A stretch of 64,000 bases of DNA from Prunella strophiata. Taxonomy: Eukaryota; Chordata; Aves; Passeriformes; Prunellidae. The stretch lies in NCBI GenBank assembly GCA_036583965.1, contig JAZBQD010000015.1, forward strand, positions 27,812,310-27,876,309, given 5' to 3'. Under the pieces are notes generated by a model. The model was given only the letters and a program-made list of their open reading frames with translations, had not been told where the DNA came from and ran no database searches. A program made the position numbers and the translations under genes. This document shows, one piece after another, positions 26,421 through 40,106 of the stretch (position 1 is the first letter of the stretch; the number at the start of each line of letters is the position of its first letter).

Positions 26421-27480
26421 GTTTCACTGAAGCACACTTAAATTCCCTATGGACTGCTACTGCTTATGATGGTGTTAGCACAGACCAGAGTACACTAATA
26501 TGATGCAAGCACTGTACATCAAATTATTTTTAAGTTTTTTTCCACTTATATTATTGGATAATGTTTATTGAGCATTTGGATTACTGTTATCTACTCATTG
26601 TACAAAGTGTTTGCTTTCTATAATATAAATTATATTCATATTTTATTGATTGTAATTATCTCACAGTCTTTCCTAATATAGCTCTCAACTCCTACTGAGG
26701 TAGCAATGCCAGAACTAGGCATCTGTCTGCAGATTAAAACAGAACAGAGCTTCTCTGATTTCCAAAGACTGAAACCAGAATTTGTACCATCCTATCCTTG
26801 AATTAAACTAGTAGGCTCATTACATTTCTAGTTATCACAGGCAGGGCAGGTTTGTATACAAAAACAGACTCCAAACCAGCAGGGGTATCTCAGCAAGGAG
26901 GCCAAGGACTAAATGCACATGGTGAGTAAATTATCCTCTCATCTTCCAAACTGCTCCCTCTGGATGGCATTAATGACATGCATTAGTTGTGTGCACCAGC
27001 ACAGAAAAAACTGAGGCATGTTTCTGAACGATTAATGATCACTTTATCAAGATGGAACAGGTGGACTACATAGGATGGCAGCAGCTAGAAAAATAAACCA
27101 AATTGTCAAATAAACAATTTGTGAACTTAATTTTATTTCCAAGGATTAGCTCTAATCTCTCCATTTGGATTCTGTCCTCAGCTTCCATTACAGCAAGGTA
27201 AACTCACAAGTGTTTGTGATATGTGAAGCCTTGCTGAGCCACTGACTATGTTTCTCTGAATAAAGACAGGATTCAATTACTAGCATTCAAAGGTTAATAG
27301 GAGAAAAAAAGGAGACAGAAAATTACTCAGAAAGTTCCAGAAAATGCACCGAATGTCAAAGACTGCAATCCAAGCAGTTACTTTCTACCATATGATTAGG
27401 TGACTAAATCCACCTATCACCATTACAGGCTCCTAAATGCAGTGGGAGGCCACCACTGAACCTGAAAGTGAAGATTCAGA

Positions 27481-27500
27481 GCAAGACAAGACAAGACAAG
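27481..27500. repeat. (CAAGA)n short tandem repeat
   Basis: About four units of CAAGA (GCAAGACAAGACAAGACAAG). Simple microsatellite. Confidence 0.9.
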
Positions 27501-29539
27501 CATAAGTACTCCAGTCCCTGAAAAATTACAAGTGATTTACTGACACTGGCATGGGAGGATGCATTGGGATAGTGGCCCAGCCCACAGGGCACCATCCTGG
27601 GAACCATGACAGGCAGTGACAGGCAGTGGGGTTTCAAGAAGCCCACTCATTCCACAGGTGAAGGGAAATGGGTCAGTGCAGTCCATTCCCTGGGAAGCAC
27701 ACCTGTGCTTATCTGGCAATCCAGCACATGCCACTCTCCAGGAACAGGGCCTGTAATCTCATTTCCCTTGATCCTAGTGTAGAAGATGTTGACTTTCAGT
27801 GTTCCCTGACTCTTGTAGAAGATGGGTGACAATTCCAACACCAGACTGGAAATCAGGACCACTCAGTGTGTCCTGTGGGTTTCCTGTATTCTCAGATGAA
27901 ACATCCCAGTGCAAGTGAATTCCAACACACTCTGGGGATGCTCCCTTCCCTAGGCTGCCAGTAGAGAGAGGAAGGAAGACATCACATTTGGAAGACTAGA
28001 TCCTCATTCAGTGCTGGTGGCTTTTCTTATGCTAATTTCAAGACATTTTCACCCTTACTTAGAATAATCAAAATTCATTTCCAAAGTGGTGATATTTGTA
28101 ATATTGATCTCCTGGGTTTCTTCTAAACAACCCAAACTAAACCTGATACATCAGTACTCCAGCAAATGAAAATGCTTAGGTGACAGCATCTTTTTTATTT
28201 CATGAAGAATATATTAATTTCATTTGGAAAAACAACAAAAGACAGGACAAAAATAGGTCAGAAGAGTAATTTCAGAAAATTGGTACCAAAAAGCAAGTTT
28301 TTCAGCTCCCACAAACCCCATACACACATTAGAGCACACAGTGGCAATGGAATAATTTGCCCTTTCAGGTACCTATAAAAACTCAATTGTAAAAATATTG
28401 GATATATATTCTGTTAACTCAGAAGATTACTTGCGTGACATCTTTTACAAAAAGCTGTTTTTCATTAAAACAATAATATAGAAAATGGGAAAATTTATTT
28501 ATATTCCAAGAGGCTGTAGTTGCAGTTACAGACAGGATGCATGATCATCCTGTACTCTAAATTTCACCATTACAAAAGTTTTGTATAAACCAGAAAGTAT
28601 CACCCAGTTAGAAACTTTTATAAAGAAGTCTTGAAAAAGAATAAACATAAAACCTATTTCCAGCAAGCCTCCAGGTCCTACTGAGATGTGCACTAACCTT
28701 TGAAGAATCAATCTACACATAGTCCTTGGCCAAATTCTGCTAGTGCTTAAAACTAACAGACCCTTGCTAAAACTCTGTGTTTTAAATTGTCCTGGGTTAT
28801 CTTAAACGTCTCAGATGACCTCCTACTGCACAGCACCACAGGAGTGAAGGGGTTTAAAGCACATGACATCCTCCAAGCACAAAGTTACTACCAGAGCCTT
28901 GTTTCTGACCCAGAAACTGAGACTGCCTTTTTGTTACAGAACAGATGGTAGCAGGAAATCAGCACTAAAGCATGCATCTTACAATTGGCATTTAGCACTG
29001 TTTGTAGTTTCTAAATGTGGTTTTCCTCTAAATAAATGCAGCCAAAGCATAGTGAGAATTGCATTTTTGTCTTCTTATAGATTTGCAGGTTAAATATCTC
29101 AATATTCCAGCAAAATTACTTTTTCTTCTAAATCTCAGGCCCACAAATACACTCTGGGGAACAGGAAGTCAAGCTGGGTTTTTTCCATCTTAAACATTAC
29201 TACCACAATTAAAGGCTTCACAAGACAAATTTAACTCTCAGTTGTGCCTCTGTAAATTGCCTACTTTTAAATCAAGCTTCTAGTTTTGAACACCACATCA
29301 GGTAATTTAAATCTTAGATGGTTCTCAGGGTAAATATTTAGGTTTTGGAGTTGAGTTTGGAGGGTTAGAGGTTATAGGAGCACTTTGATGCAGGGACCTG
29401 GAACCCTGATGCGTACTGTCCTATGAAGGGTCTCTGCTAGTGGTCAGCCCCACTTGGCACACTTGAGTCTCTGAGGATGACTTGTTGCAATGTCTGCTGG
29501 TTAGTTTTCAAATTCCTTTGGCCCTCAGACTACTGACTC

Positions 29540-30126
29540 ACACAGAATCAGCTAGGTTGGACAATCACAAAGTCCAACCTAAGTTACATAACACCACCAC
29601 ATCAACTAGACCATGGCACTAAGAGCCACATCCAGTCTTTTCTTAAACACCTCCAGAGATGATGACTCCACCATCTCCCTGAGCAGCCCATTCAAATGCC
29701 CAATCACTCCTGTGAAAAACTTTTTCCTAATGTCCAACCAAAACTTCCCCTGGTGTAGCTTAAGACTATGTCCTCTTGTCCTATTGGTGGTTGCCAGGGA
29801 GGAGAAACTGACCCCCATGGGTTACAACCTCCTTTCACACAGTTGTGAAGAGTGATAAGGTCTCCCCTGAGCCTCCTTTCCTCCAGGCTGAAGACCCACA
29901 GCTCCCTCAGCTGCTTCTCACAGGACTTGTGTTCCAGAGCCTTCACCAGCTTCATCATCCTCCTCTGGACATGATACAACACCTCAACATTCTCCCTAAA
30001 TTTAGAAGTCCAGAACTGGACATAGGTCTCAAGGTGTGGCCTCACCAGTGCTGAGTATAGTGGAAGAATCACTTCCCTGCTCCTGCTGCCCACACTGATA
30101 CAGGCCAGGATGCCATTGGCCTTCTA
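29540..30126 (-). mobile_element. CR1 LINE fragment with a residual reverse-transcriptase C-terminal frame
   Basis: The left edge ACACAGAATCAGCTAGGTTGG is the complement of a CR1 3' terminus. The complement then reads through the 3' end of the CR1 coding region. A minus-strand frame of 129 codons at 29704-30093 keeps motifs typical of the CR1 ORF2 C-terminus: a [22 protein letters not shown] block, an [10 protein letters not shown] block, [10 protein letters not shown] and [12 protein letters not shown]. The following part of the product (DIRKKFF, HLNGLLREMVESSSLEVFKKRL) lies in a different frame at 29606-29818, so at least one frameshift separates them. It is 5'-truncated and cannot be active. 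The right edge is near GCCATTGGCCTTC. Confidence 0.93.
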
Positions 30127-33100
30127 GGGGACAGATGCTAAGCAAAAGCAGGCACATCCATCTTTAGCTCTCCTTCCTAAGTGAACACTCTGCTCATGCT
30201 AAAAATTTACACAGCTCAGTTAGTATTCTCCTGCACCCCTCAGAGCTTGTGGGAAACTGCTTCAGCATTGGCTTGGGCTCAGTGAATTTGACAAAGTCAG
30301 TTTGGGATCAAGTGCAAGGTCTGGCCCACACTAGCAACACATTCTTACCATTGCACTGAGTTGCATAAAGAACAAAGTCATTTCATGGGCAAGCAAGGGA
30401 AACTATTGCCAGACCTGCCAATCTGGGACATTTCATTAAAACTAATTTCTAAGCCCTGTCTCCAAGTCTTTAGTAAACCCATTAGTTTTAGACCAGCTCT
30501 AAAACACTGCAGCACAAATTCCAGAAAGCCCAGAAATTCTGTGACATAACATTTTTACCTGTGAAATGCTTCCTAATAAAGCAGACAGTGTCTTGACTGA
30601 AGGGAGCCCCAGAGAAATCTGGTAGATCTGCTTACTTATTTGGATGCACAAAGCTCCACAGCAATATGGGTACATTTCTGAAAAAGCTGATGGCAAGCCA
30701 TGTTTATTTATTTGTTCAGGTCTACAGGTTCAAATTGCTTCAGCTAACTTATTTGGAACTAATGCCATTATAAATATTTGTAAATGTCAGAGATTATCCT
30801 CTTGGTTGATTTTGTATTACTTCCTCTTCAGTGCTTTAAAATGATACAGTGCTGTCCTATTTAAAAATATTTTCTCCAGGTACATGCAAATGCACCAAAT
30901 TCAAGAGTTTCCTATTGCTTTCAAGTTTCTCGAATGGCGGCAAAAATCAACAACCTGATTCCAGAAAAGAAGCTTCATTCTACTATCACTGCATTCACTT
31001 ATGGAAAAAAATGCAATAAATAACTTTAGACTGCAGAACTGGTAATGTTAAGGTTCTTATTGTCTATCAGGGAACAGACATAATTAAACATGCAATACAG
31101 TATACACTAAAGATTTACTGCAGTTTAACCCATCTAGCCCAGAGTTATCAAAAGAGAAATGTAAATATACCAGTAGCACTTTCTAGGAGAAAAGCCAAAT
31201 GTTTGCTTTGAAAAGAAAAAATTCTCCCCGCTATTTCATCTCTAAAACCCCTTTTAGACAAATACTTAGAAAGGGAAAGATTATGAAAACTAACACAGAA
31301 ATTACAGAAAAAGTAGGCCAGGTAATAATACAATCAATCTTGTCATAACCAACACCTACCATCATATAATGGATACAACTTCAGTGGATGTTATGCTCCA
31401 TTTTTATTTCTGAGTTTTAGGTATATTATACTTTGCTTGAAATATAAATAAATAGGGGCCAGAGGTGTCTAAAGACACAAAATCAAACCTTACTTTAAGT
31501 ACTAAAAATTGCACAGTTCTTGGGTACTTATAATCAGCATGACCCTAACTACTTAGAGAATGAGCTATATACAAGATATAACAATTGGAATTCATGTATT
31601 CAAAGTTTGTTCATTTTTCTGCTTTTGATTCCTTTTACATTCTTAAAAAGGCTAATAGTCAAGGATGCATATCACTGTAAATACTTGATAGCACACTAAA
31701 ACACAACATTCCCATTTTAATCCTAAAATAATGTGAGCAATAATCTGAACAGCAGCCATGTATTTTTCTGTCAGACGACAAAGAAAATCAGGTTTTACAA
31801 AAGTAAAAAGTGACACTGGAACAAAGAAGCAAAGAAATTACTTTGAAAGAGCACATCCAGAAAAGCATTTCTATAATTTTCAATGGTCAAAAAAATTTAA
31901 TTAATGTTTGGATTTATCAGCTAAGGACCAATTTTGGTGATAACACTAGATCCATTCTTGTAATAGGAGTCTCACTGTTTGGAAAGGTGGAATGAGGTAA
32001 CAAACTGAGACAAATCAGGGGAAGTAACTTTGAAATTATATATTTGCCAAGACCATTGAGTGCTCTGTATTGAGCAAAACAACCTATAAAGCAGCCTCAC
32101 TGCAACACATACTTCTTCCAAACTAGACACAGCTTATGCAAACCTTAGCATTGACACGCTTTATTGTGTTCAGGAAGACACTACATAGTCCATGGTAATT
32201 CCATATCTATAAAATTTTCCCATTTTAAAATTCTGTTTACATTGGCAACACTCCCAATCTAGATAACCAGATGTTAAAAACAGTTCTTTGTGAATACAGT
32301 TAATTCCATTCTAAACTACAGATTATATTATGATAGCAAAAGAATTCTTTTCCTGGTATAATATATAATCTTCCTTGGAAGACGTGAGGGGTTTACCAGA
32401 AAATCTTTTAAAATGATAACAGAAAGCAATACTTCTGACATCCAAAAATGATAAATATGCAAGACACAAAATAAATTCTTTATTGTCACCTTGTGAATGA
32501 ATGAGAACATGAGGGTTTTTATATGCTGGATGAGTTCATAATATCTCCCTTACGGTTTATTTGAACTTTTCCAGAGAAGAAAAATTATTTGCCTGGTCAC
32601 ATTTTATTACTTATAGCACAGATTAGAGAGAATCTTCCTTCCTCCCTGAGACATATTGCAGGTCTCTGCCAATGTCTCCTGAACACCCTTCTTTTGTGGG
32701 AGTCTTTCTACAAAAATGGCAAAGGTGACCCCATGTAGATGAGGGATGAGCTGCAACAAAAAAACCTTAAGCATCATTAGCTATGGAGATCACACTGTTT
32801 TAGGCAAACTACCAAAGATGAGCAAGCAGTTTGCTGGAATGTTCAAAGTATTCTCACCAAATGTAAGGAGAGTTAGTGATACATCTATGAGAAATGCATA
32901 ATGCAGGATCAGCACAAATGCACACCATGCATACCAATTCAAATTGCCTTCCTAAAAATTCACAGGAGAGCACCTTCCTCATTTGTTTCTCTGTACAAGA
33001 ATTGTTCTATATAGACAATAACTGATATTAAGAACTTTCCTAAGGCTGCTAGATTCAACATATTATGTAAATGATGGAATTCATAACTTTTCTCCATCTA

Positions 33101-35404
33101 AAATGCAATTATAACTCTTATTTGTGATGTAGCAACAGAAAATCCTTTCCTGCAAGGAGATGATCCTAATCAGGTTAACCTGAATTTTGACATTGATTTG
33201 CATAGAAAAAATATTGGGACTCTGACTACTTATGCATGAAACAGCAGTTATCTGCCTCCAAGACATTTCCTACATTGGTACAGATCTGTCACCTTGCATG
33301 ACTCTCCAAGCTTCCAAATTGAGCTTCTGAAGTGGTCTAATTTTCACATCACTGTTCCAAAGTCAGCAGCTATTACCCATAACTAATATAATATGACAAC
33401 ACTCCTCAATGTCTCACTCTTCAAATGCCCTTAGTCATTTCCATCACTCAATATTTAGAATTATGCATGCTGGGAAAATGTAGCTCATAAGAGTAGAGGT
33501 TTTTATGCATAGAGATCCCTCCCAAACTTTTAAGTTTTCAGAGGTAACATGAGCCCTGCGGATGCAACTTCTTCTAAACAAATACATTTCAAAGCAATGT
33601 TTTCTTCTATGGGGAATATCCTTGAAAATAGAATAGAAGGCATTTTGACCAAATTGCCTTCTGTTTGTCTGCCACCAATCACACTCAGTTCACATTAGTT
33701 AAGCCATCCAGTTTACCTGGATGCCAGCAACACACTAGATCTAATCCCTAGCTCTGCAACCAATTTTGCCAACACAGCTCTATATTACAGAAGGGGAATA
33801 TTGAAAAATAATGAAGTGTAATTACTGCTTGTGTTCCTCAAGGTGCGTTATCCTACTGACTTGTTCTTTCTCTCCCAGAATCAAAAACTTCTTTTATGAG
33901 AGCTCTTCTTCAATAACAGAGTGAGTTAATATCCTAACAATGGGCTCAAGCACAAACAACCCAATTTTGTCACCCTTTCTCACATAAACAGCAGTTTGTG
34001 TTAACAAATACACTGAACCTACAAGCACTTTTACCTGAAATGAGTCAGGTGACAGAACCAAACCCGACCTATTCAGTGGGGGCTTAGAATAGAATAGGCT
34101 TAGAGTAGAATACATGCCACCACTGCCTGTTTGCACTGCTCTGGCAGGATAAAAGGACCTTGAAATGGGTGCAAATGCAAATGTCAGACCAAAACCAGCC
34201 CTGTGCCTGCATGCTGCACAGTCATTAGCAAGGCACAGAGTGTGAACAATGGACACAGGTGCTGTTCCTGTGCACAGCAGACAGACACAAGTGATGTGTG
34301 TGCATGGCTAAATAACAGGAATAAAAGGAACCCAACAGTCAGGGCTCCACCCCTTTATCAGAGGTTCAAATGTTCAGATGTAGATCCTTGCAGAAAAAGA
34401 GGGGAACAAAAATGCCCTACAACAGCAGCAACTGCCACTCTTAGACCACCAGTGGGAGCCACTGAGACCACAGGAGCTTTCCTAATGCTTTCTATTACAA
34501 ACTTTAGAGAAGTCTATCATAAGCATTGAGACATGACAGGGGCCCAAAGAAGCATGGCTCAAAACTCAGCACGAGAAAGCTGTCATTGAAAAAAATTAAG
34601 CACCACATGAAAGAACTCACTCTGAAGGAAATTAGCTCATGTTCTACCAAAGATTAGGTTGAAAGAGTTAAACATGAACTAAATAAAAGGCAAGAAATGT
34701 AAAAGTGGCTTTGGGCAAAAAAACTATCCCCTGAAAAGATTGGATTCACATCACCTGACTTCTTGGCACCTTAAGGTGAGAGAAAGCTTTAACAGAAGCA
34801 ACATTTTCCCTCTACCCTGAAATCTTAAGACTGTGATTTTGTCAGTCAGCTGAGTGATCAACTTGCCTTCCTACCATCATCAAGTATTTGACAGGGTGTT
34901 ATTTTATCAGTGCTAAAAAGCCCTGATGTCTCAGTCCATTACAGGGAGTTTCTGAAGGTAGAAGTCTTTTCAGCCTACAGAAACATGCACAGAAGTGTCT
35001 AGATAAATCTTTAAAGAGTTTTTGAAAGTAAACCAGTCAATTTCATGTACTTGACTGGTGCCAAGTTTTTACTGTCCTGGTCCTTGAAAGCATCCTCCGC
35101 ATGGAAGACAAAAAGTAAAGGGTATTTAATTGTATCAAATGCAAACTTACACGTGTCAGTGTATTTACTTCTGCAATAAACAAAGCTTTTGGTTTTTATC
35201 CCAATGGAAATAATTTAATGGACTCAAACACATTGAAGCAAATTAAGTAGAAACAGAAGACAGCTTTCTCAGAACCAGTATGAATCAATTTATTTAACAA
35301 TGTCTTTTTCCTTCTTGGGATGTTAACCTAACTAAAGATCAGGTGAATTTCCCTTTGCTTTATTTTTAAGGGTTAGAAAAGAAAGTAGGCAAAAATAGAA
35401 ATGG
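30127..35404. other. AT-rich intergenic DNA, no gene seen
   Basis: About 5.3 kb with short spurious frames only (longest about 120 codons at 33894-34256, minus strand, no recognisable domain). No transposon was recognised. An octamer-type ATTTGCAT occurs near 33197, but a single 8-base match is not evidence of a regulatory element. Confidence 0.6.
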
Positions 35405-35553
35405 CAGATTTTTCAGACTATACCTAACTGAAAACATAGCCAAAGATCATAACAAATGCAATCAAGAACAGAAGAGTTTTGTACTATGCAAGCAGACTGC
35501 AATTTAATGGGGATAAATATGGAATTAAATGGGGATAAATTTAGAATGAGACT

Positions 35554-35603
<50 letters not shown>

Positions 35604-36440
35604 ACCCCAAACTCTCTAAAATCTCAAAGCTTTTTCTGTTGAACAGGAAAATGCTAAGATAGGCCAATATGGAAAAGGAGATTAAAGAGAGCAATATACA
35701 TTCCTAACAGTTAATATGGGCACATATTTTTTGTAGCAAAAAGGAAAAGCTTGTTCTGTAAGTGGGACTAGTTAGTCAAGATTCAAAATTTTGCTTATAA
35801 ACACTTATAGTTCATAATGGAAGTAAGTTTTTTAAAAAAGTGGAGACACTGCAGGTGATATAGAAATCTAGAGTGTTAAATGACTATGAACAAGATCTAA
35901 AAGTTTTGGAAAATTGTCAATTTTTTTCCCAGTGTGATTAAATTCAGTTAGTGCTAATCTTTCATTAGAAATCCTTTTTGAAAATAAATGATGGACAATT
36001 TATTACACACGGTTCCTTTTTTATGACTTTATAGAATAGATAATAATTTTAGTGCCTTTTATTTTAAAAATCCTGTTGAAAATATATGAGCTAGCTTGTT
36101 GCACCTGTCAGCACTGATTCAGCTACAGGAAGACAGCAGTTTTGTCACCCAGGAGAAGTGCTTGAATTATTGATCTGCTCTCAGTGTGGTTGATCCTACA
36201 TCTAAGTAAATATCCCAGCATTCACCAGCAAATCACACAGCATGCTCTATTCAGCACCTACCACTACATTATCTTTTAGGGACACCCACAGAGATTCCAT
36301 TAGTCCTATTTCCAGCTTTTAAATCTTGCATTCAGAGACTTCTTGAATCTTCCTTTCCTTTATGGGGATTCTCAAATTCAGATATGAGACTTAAAGGAAA
36401 GCTCAAGTATGTTTGTGGAAAAACCTGAGGGTTTTTTTAA
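35405..36440 (+). repeat. Tandem duplication, copy 1 (1036 bp)
   Basis: The unit starts at CAGATTTTTCAGACTATACC and runs to the start of a second, nearly identical copy at 36441. By eye the copies differ at only two substitutions (35832 T against 36842 A; 35936 G against 36946 A). Indels are a 22-base insertion near 35517-35538, the length of the poly(A) run plus a following CA, and single T differences at about 35409 and 36050. The unit has no gene. It includes a run of 46 A at 35557-35602. Confidence 0.97.
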
Positions 36441-36568
36441 CAGATTTTTTCAGACTATACCTAACTGAAAACATAGCCAAAGATCATAACAAATGCAATC
36501 AAGAACAGAAGAGTTTTGTACTATGCAAGCAGACTGCAATTTAATGGGGATAAATTTAGAATGAGACT

Positions 36569-36616
<48 letters not shown>

Positions 36617-37464
36617 CCAAACTCTCTAAAATCTCAAAGCTTTTTCTGTTGAACAGGAAAATGCTAAGATAGGCCAATATGGAAAAGGAGATTAAAGAGA
36701 GCAATATACATTCCTAACAGTTAATATGGGCACATATTTTTTGTAGCAAAAAGGAAAAGCTTGTTCTGTAAGTGGGACTAGTTAGTCAAGATTCAAAATT
36801 TTGCTTATAAACACTTATAGTTCATAATGGAAGTAAGTTTTATAAAAAAGTGGAGACACTGCAGGTGATATAGAAATCTAGAGTGTTAAATGACTATGAA
36901 CAAGATCTAAAAGTTTTGGAAAATTGTCAATTTTTTTCCCAGTGTAATTAAATTCAGTTAGTGCTAATCTTTCATTAGAAATCCTTTTTGAAAATAAATG
37001 ATGGACAATTTATTACACACGGTTCCTTTTTTATGACTTTATAGAATAGATAATAATTTAGTGCCTTTTATTTTAAAAATCCTGTTGAAAATATATGAGC
37101 TAGCTTGTTGCACCTGTCAGCACTGATTCAGCTACAGGAAGACAGCAGTTTTGTCACCCAGGAGAAGTGCTTGAATTATTGATCTGCTCTCAGTGTGGTT
37201 GATCCTACATCTAAGTAAATATCCCAGCATTCACCAGCAAATCACACAGCATGCTCTATTCAGCACCTACCACTACATTATCTTTTAGGGACACCCACAG
37301 AGATTCCATTAGTCCTATTTCCAGCTTTTAAATCTTGCATTCAGAGACTTCTTGAATCTTCCTTTCCTTTATGGGGATTCTCAAATTCAGATATGAGACT
37401 TAAAGGAAAGCTCAAGTATGTTTGTGGAAAAACCTGAGGGTTTTTTTAACAGATTTTTTCAGAC
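36441..37464 (+). repeat. Tandem duplication, copy 2 (1009 bp) plus repeated junction
   Basis: This copy begins CAGATTTTTTCAGACTATACC at 36441. After it ends at 37449, the same 15 bases CAGATTTTTTCAGAC recur at 37450-37464 and then run into unrelated sequence (CACCCAGC). The junction motif is therefore present three times: at the start of each unit and at the right boundary. This is the pattern expected from unequal exchange or replication slippage between short direct repeats. The A-run is 43 long here (36572-36614). Confidence 0.96.
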
Positions 37465-40082
37465 CACCCAGCAAGCTGGGATGCCTCATCCTTTTCTTTA
37501 ACCACACTGACTTAAAATCACACATGACAATAGGAAGCTAGCACAGAAAAAGATAGTCTTCTAATTTCACACAGCTCTGTGAGAGCATTATTCTTTCACT
37601 GTTGGAAAGCAGAAGGAAATGGCACCCATACCCATTGCTCCTGAAGAGGTTGATGAGATATGTGTAGAGATTCACACAATTGAGACTGATGCTGCAAATT
37701 GCAAAACAGTATCTCACTGAAAAACATAATGAGCTATTTCAGGAAGCCAAAGTGGGAACAGAGAGTGTTTCAGTGCATTTATCTAAGCAATCACAATTCA
37801 GACTTCAAGGCAATAGAAGCAGTAAAATAAGTATAATCAAAGAAACTCACTTGTCTAGGTACATTTAATAAAAAAGGAGGGATGTGGTCCTAAAGAAAAA
37901 GTGCTGATCTGTTGATTGGTCTTCACCAGCATATTTTCTTCCCTAAGTCCTGGTAGTGGACAGGCTATATAATATTCTTTTCAATAAAGAAAATGTGAAT
38001 TATCTGCAATACAGAAAGTGCATACAGCTGCTAGGGGTAGAGGCAAAGATAGACCTTCACCCAGAAATCAATCACGTTATGGTTAGTTACCTCTTTCCTC
38101 ATCAGCAGCACTGGCTCTAGAACAAACATCTGGTCCAGACACATGGATCTTTAACAAAACATGGCAATAATTTGTTTTTCAATTTCCCATAACATCCAAA
38201 TATATAACCAAAAGCACAGCTCAGAGTAACCCTTCTCCTCTATATTTTCCCTCTGAAAATTTTCTATCTTGGCTGATAGAAATGTGATAGTTAGGTATCT
38301 AGGTCTGTAACACCCACTTCAAGAGATCTTGGTGCTAGTCTGGGCCTTTGAACACATACAGCACATACCTACAACTGTTGACCTGTAATTCAACACTGAA
38401 TTCTTAAGTAACATTTTCTGAGGGAGATAGAAAGTACTGCTTTTCCCATTTTATTGACTCCAAAACTGAAGCAGACACCTCAACAACTAATTTGAGGCCC
38501 CTGAAAGAAAAGTTATAACAAACAAGCTTTCATTGCAGAAGTCATGGAAAGTCCATGCTCTTAAGTAACAGAAAACACTGCTTTCTGCCTTCAGAGTGAG
38601 TTTCATCACTAACATTTTCAGCATGAATATTTAACATTCACTAAAATGTCACAGTCTCCTCTTTTGCTTTTCTTTTTTTAACAGAAAGAGTATCCCCTCA
38701 GAATACATAATACCTCTTGTAGCTCTCATGGAAAAGTTTAACTCATATGCCATTTTACTTGAGAGTTCTTACATGCATTTCCTCTCTGGCCATACAAACC
38801 AAACTGAGACCCAGCCATGGATGAATTGGAAGTTCAGCATTTATGTACATGGAAACCTATGCAAAATGATCCAAAAACAATCTCAAAGAAAGGTTACCTC
38901 TGAAAATCTGAAGTGCTCTGAAAATGCTTTTGTGGGCTACTAGGGATTTCCACTTAGAACATAACTTTGTTTAGATGGCTAAACAAAGGTAAGAAGCCTT
39001 GTTCCTGAGTGGGTAGGAAAGACACTCCACTGTGTGACAGTAGATCAGATGGCACACGAAACCAGTCAGCAAAAAGGACAAGTTTCCCCACCATTCTACA
39101 TCACTCACTTAACTTTTTCCTAAAAGGACTGTCTGTCATGTTAACTACAATTTTCTCTGGGCAAGGAATCCTCAACCACTGCTTATTCTTTGGTATCAGT
39201 TGAATGCTATCACTCCATGATTTTATTTTTTTTTTTTTATGTAAATATCTAACAGGAATGAAAACAAAACAACCAATTCATACCAAATAGACCACTGAAT
39301 AACCTCATGGAGAAGACAACTTCAAACCACTATTCACATGGCTGGAAAAGAACTAATGATTTAGATAAGAAAGATGTTTTATGATATTGGCAATCCTTTT
39401 GCCTTCTACTTGCCCCCACTACAATCCTTCTAAAACTTTCATCAGGGAAGGTGGTTAAGGAAATATGGCTTGTAATGCAGTATCAGATGTAGTGCTCCAA
39501 AAACTTCAGCTTCTAATCACATTTCATTTTTAATAGTCATCTCCCAGATTATTTATTTTTCAGACAGCAGCTTAAGTTATTTGAACAACTCTGTGAGCAA
39601 TTTCCTTTACCCCATTTCTTCAGACATTTGCAGTAATTTCATAGGTACTACCTCTTTACATTATTTTCTAGCTCATCACTTTTACTATCATTTCGACTCA
39701 GAGCTCATTTCTTTGATGTACAATAATTTGTTGTGAGAGCACCAGATATCAAAGGACAGAATTATCTTCATCATCTAATGTGAAGCAAGATCGACATGTC
39801 AGAAAGAAATAGTAAGGTTATTATTTATGCTTCCTCTCAACCATCCCTCTTGCACAATAGTCAGATTCCTACATTCAAATTACAGCACAAAATTCATTTC
39901 ACACCAAAGAAGCTCCATTTAATACCAGGCAAGGAGCCTTAGTGGTGTAAAATCCTGTATTCTACATTGTGCAGAGTAAGAAAAGGCCAGCTCCTTTTGT
40001 CCCAAATTGTTCATTGCTCTTTAGATGTACCTCCAACACCATCCAGAACACAGCATTTGGGTCCTATATGTAACATTTCTTC

Positions 40083-40106
40083 TTTTTTTTTTTTTTTTTT
40101 TTTTTT
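40083..40106. repeat. Poly(T) run of 24 bases within a pyrimidine-rich tract
   Basis: A perfect T24 followed by about 50 bases of mostly pyrimidines (CTCTTGCTC, TTTTTCTTCTTCCC). Low complexity; the Phe-rich frames across it are artefacts. Confidence 0.95.

Larger units (their letters stand above)
18589..29539. other. Long intergenic block, no gene seen
   Basis: About 11 kb of mostly AT-rich DNA. It holds the small repeats listed separately, one short CR1 3' end and one uncertain LTR-like stretch. The longest frame is 141 codons at 20807-21232 on the minus strand. It is not similar to any protein I know, has no clear initiation or splice context, and sits in a region open in several frames. 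The GC-richer sections at 24090-24310 and 27540-27960 also lack recognisable coding content. Confidence 0.6.

Noticed and set aside
35413..35694. Frames with long Lys or Phe runs across the duplicated unit
   Set aside because: They are translations of the A46 homopolymer and carry no protein information.
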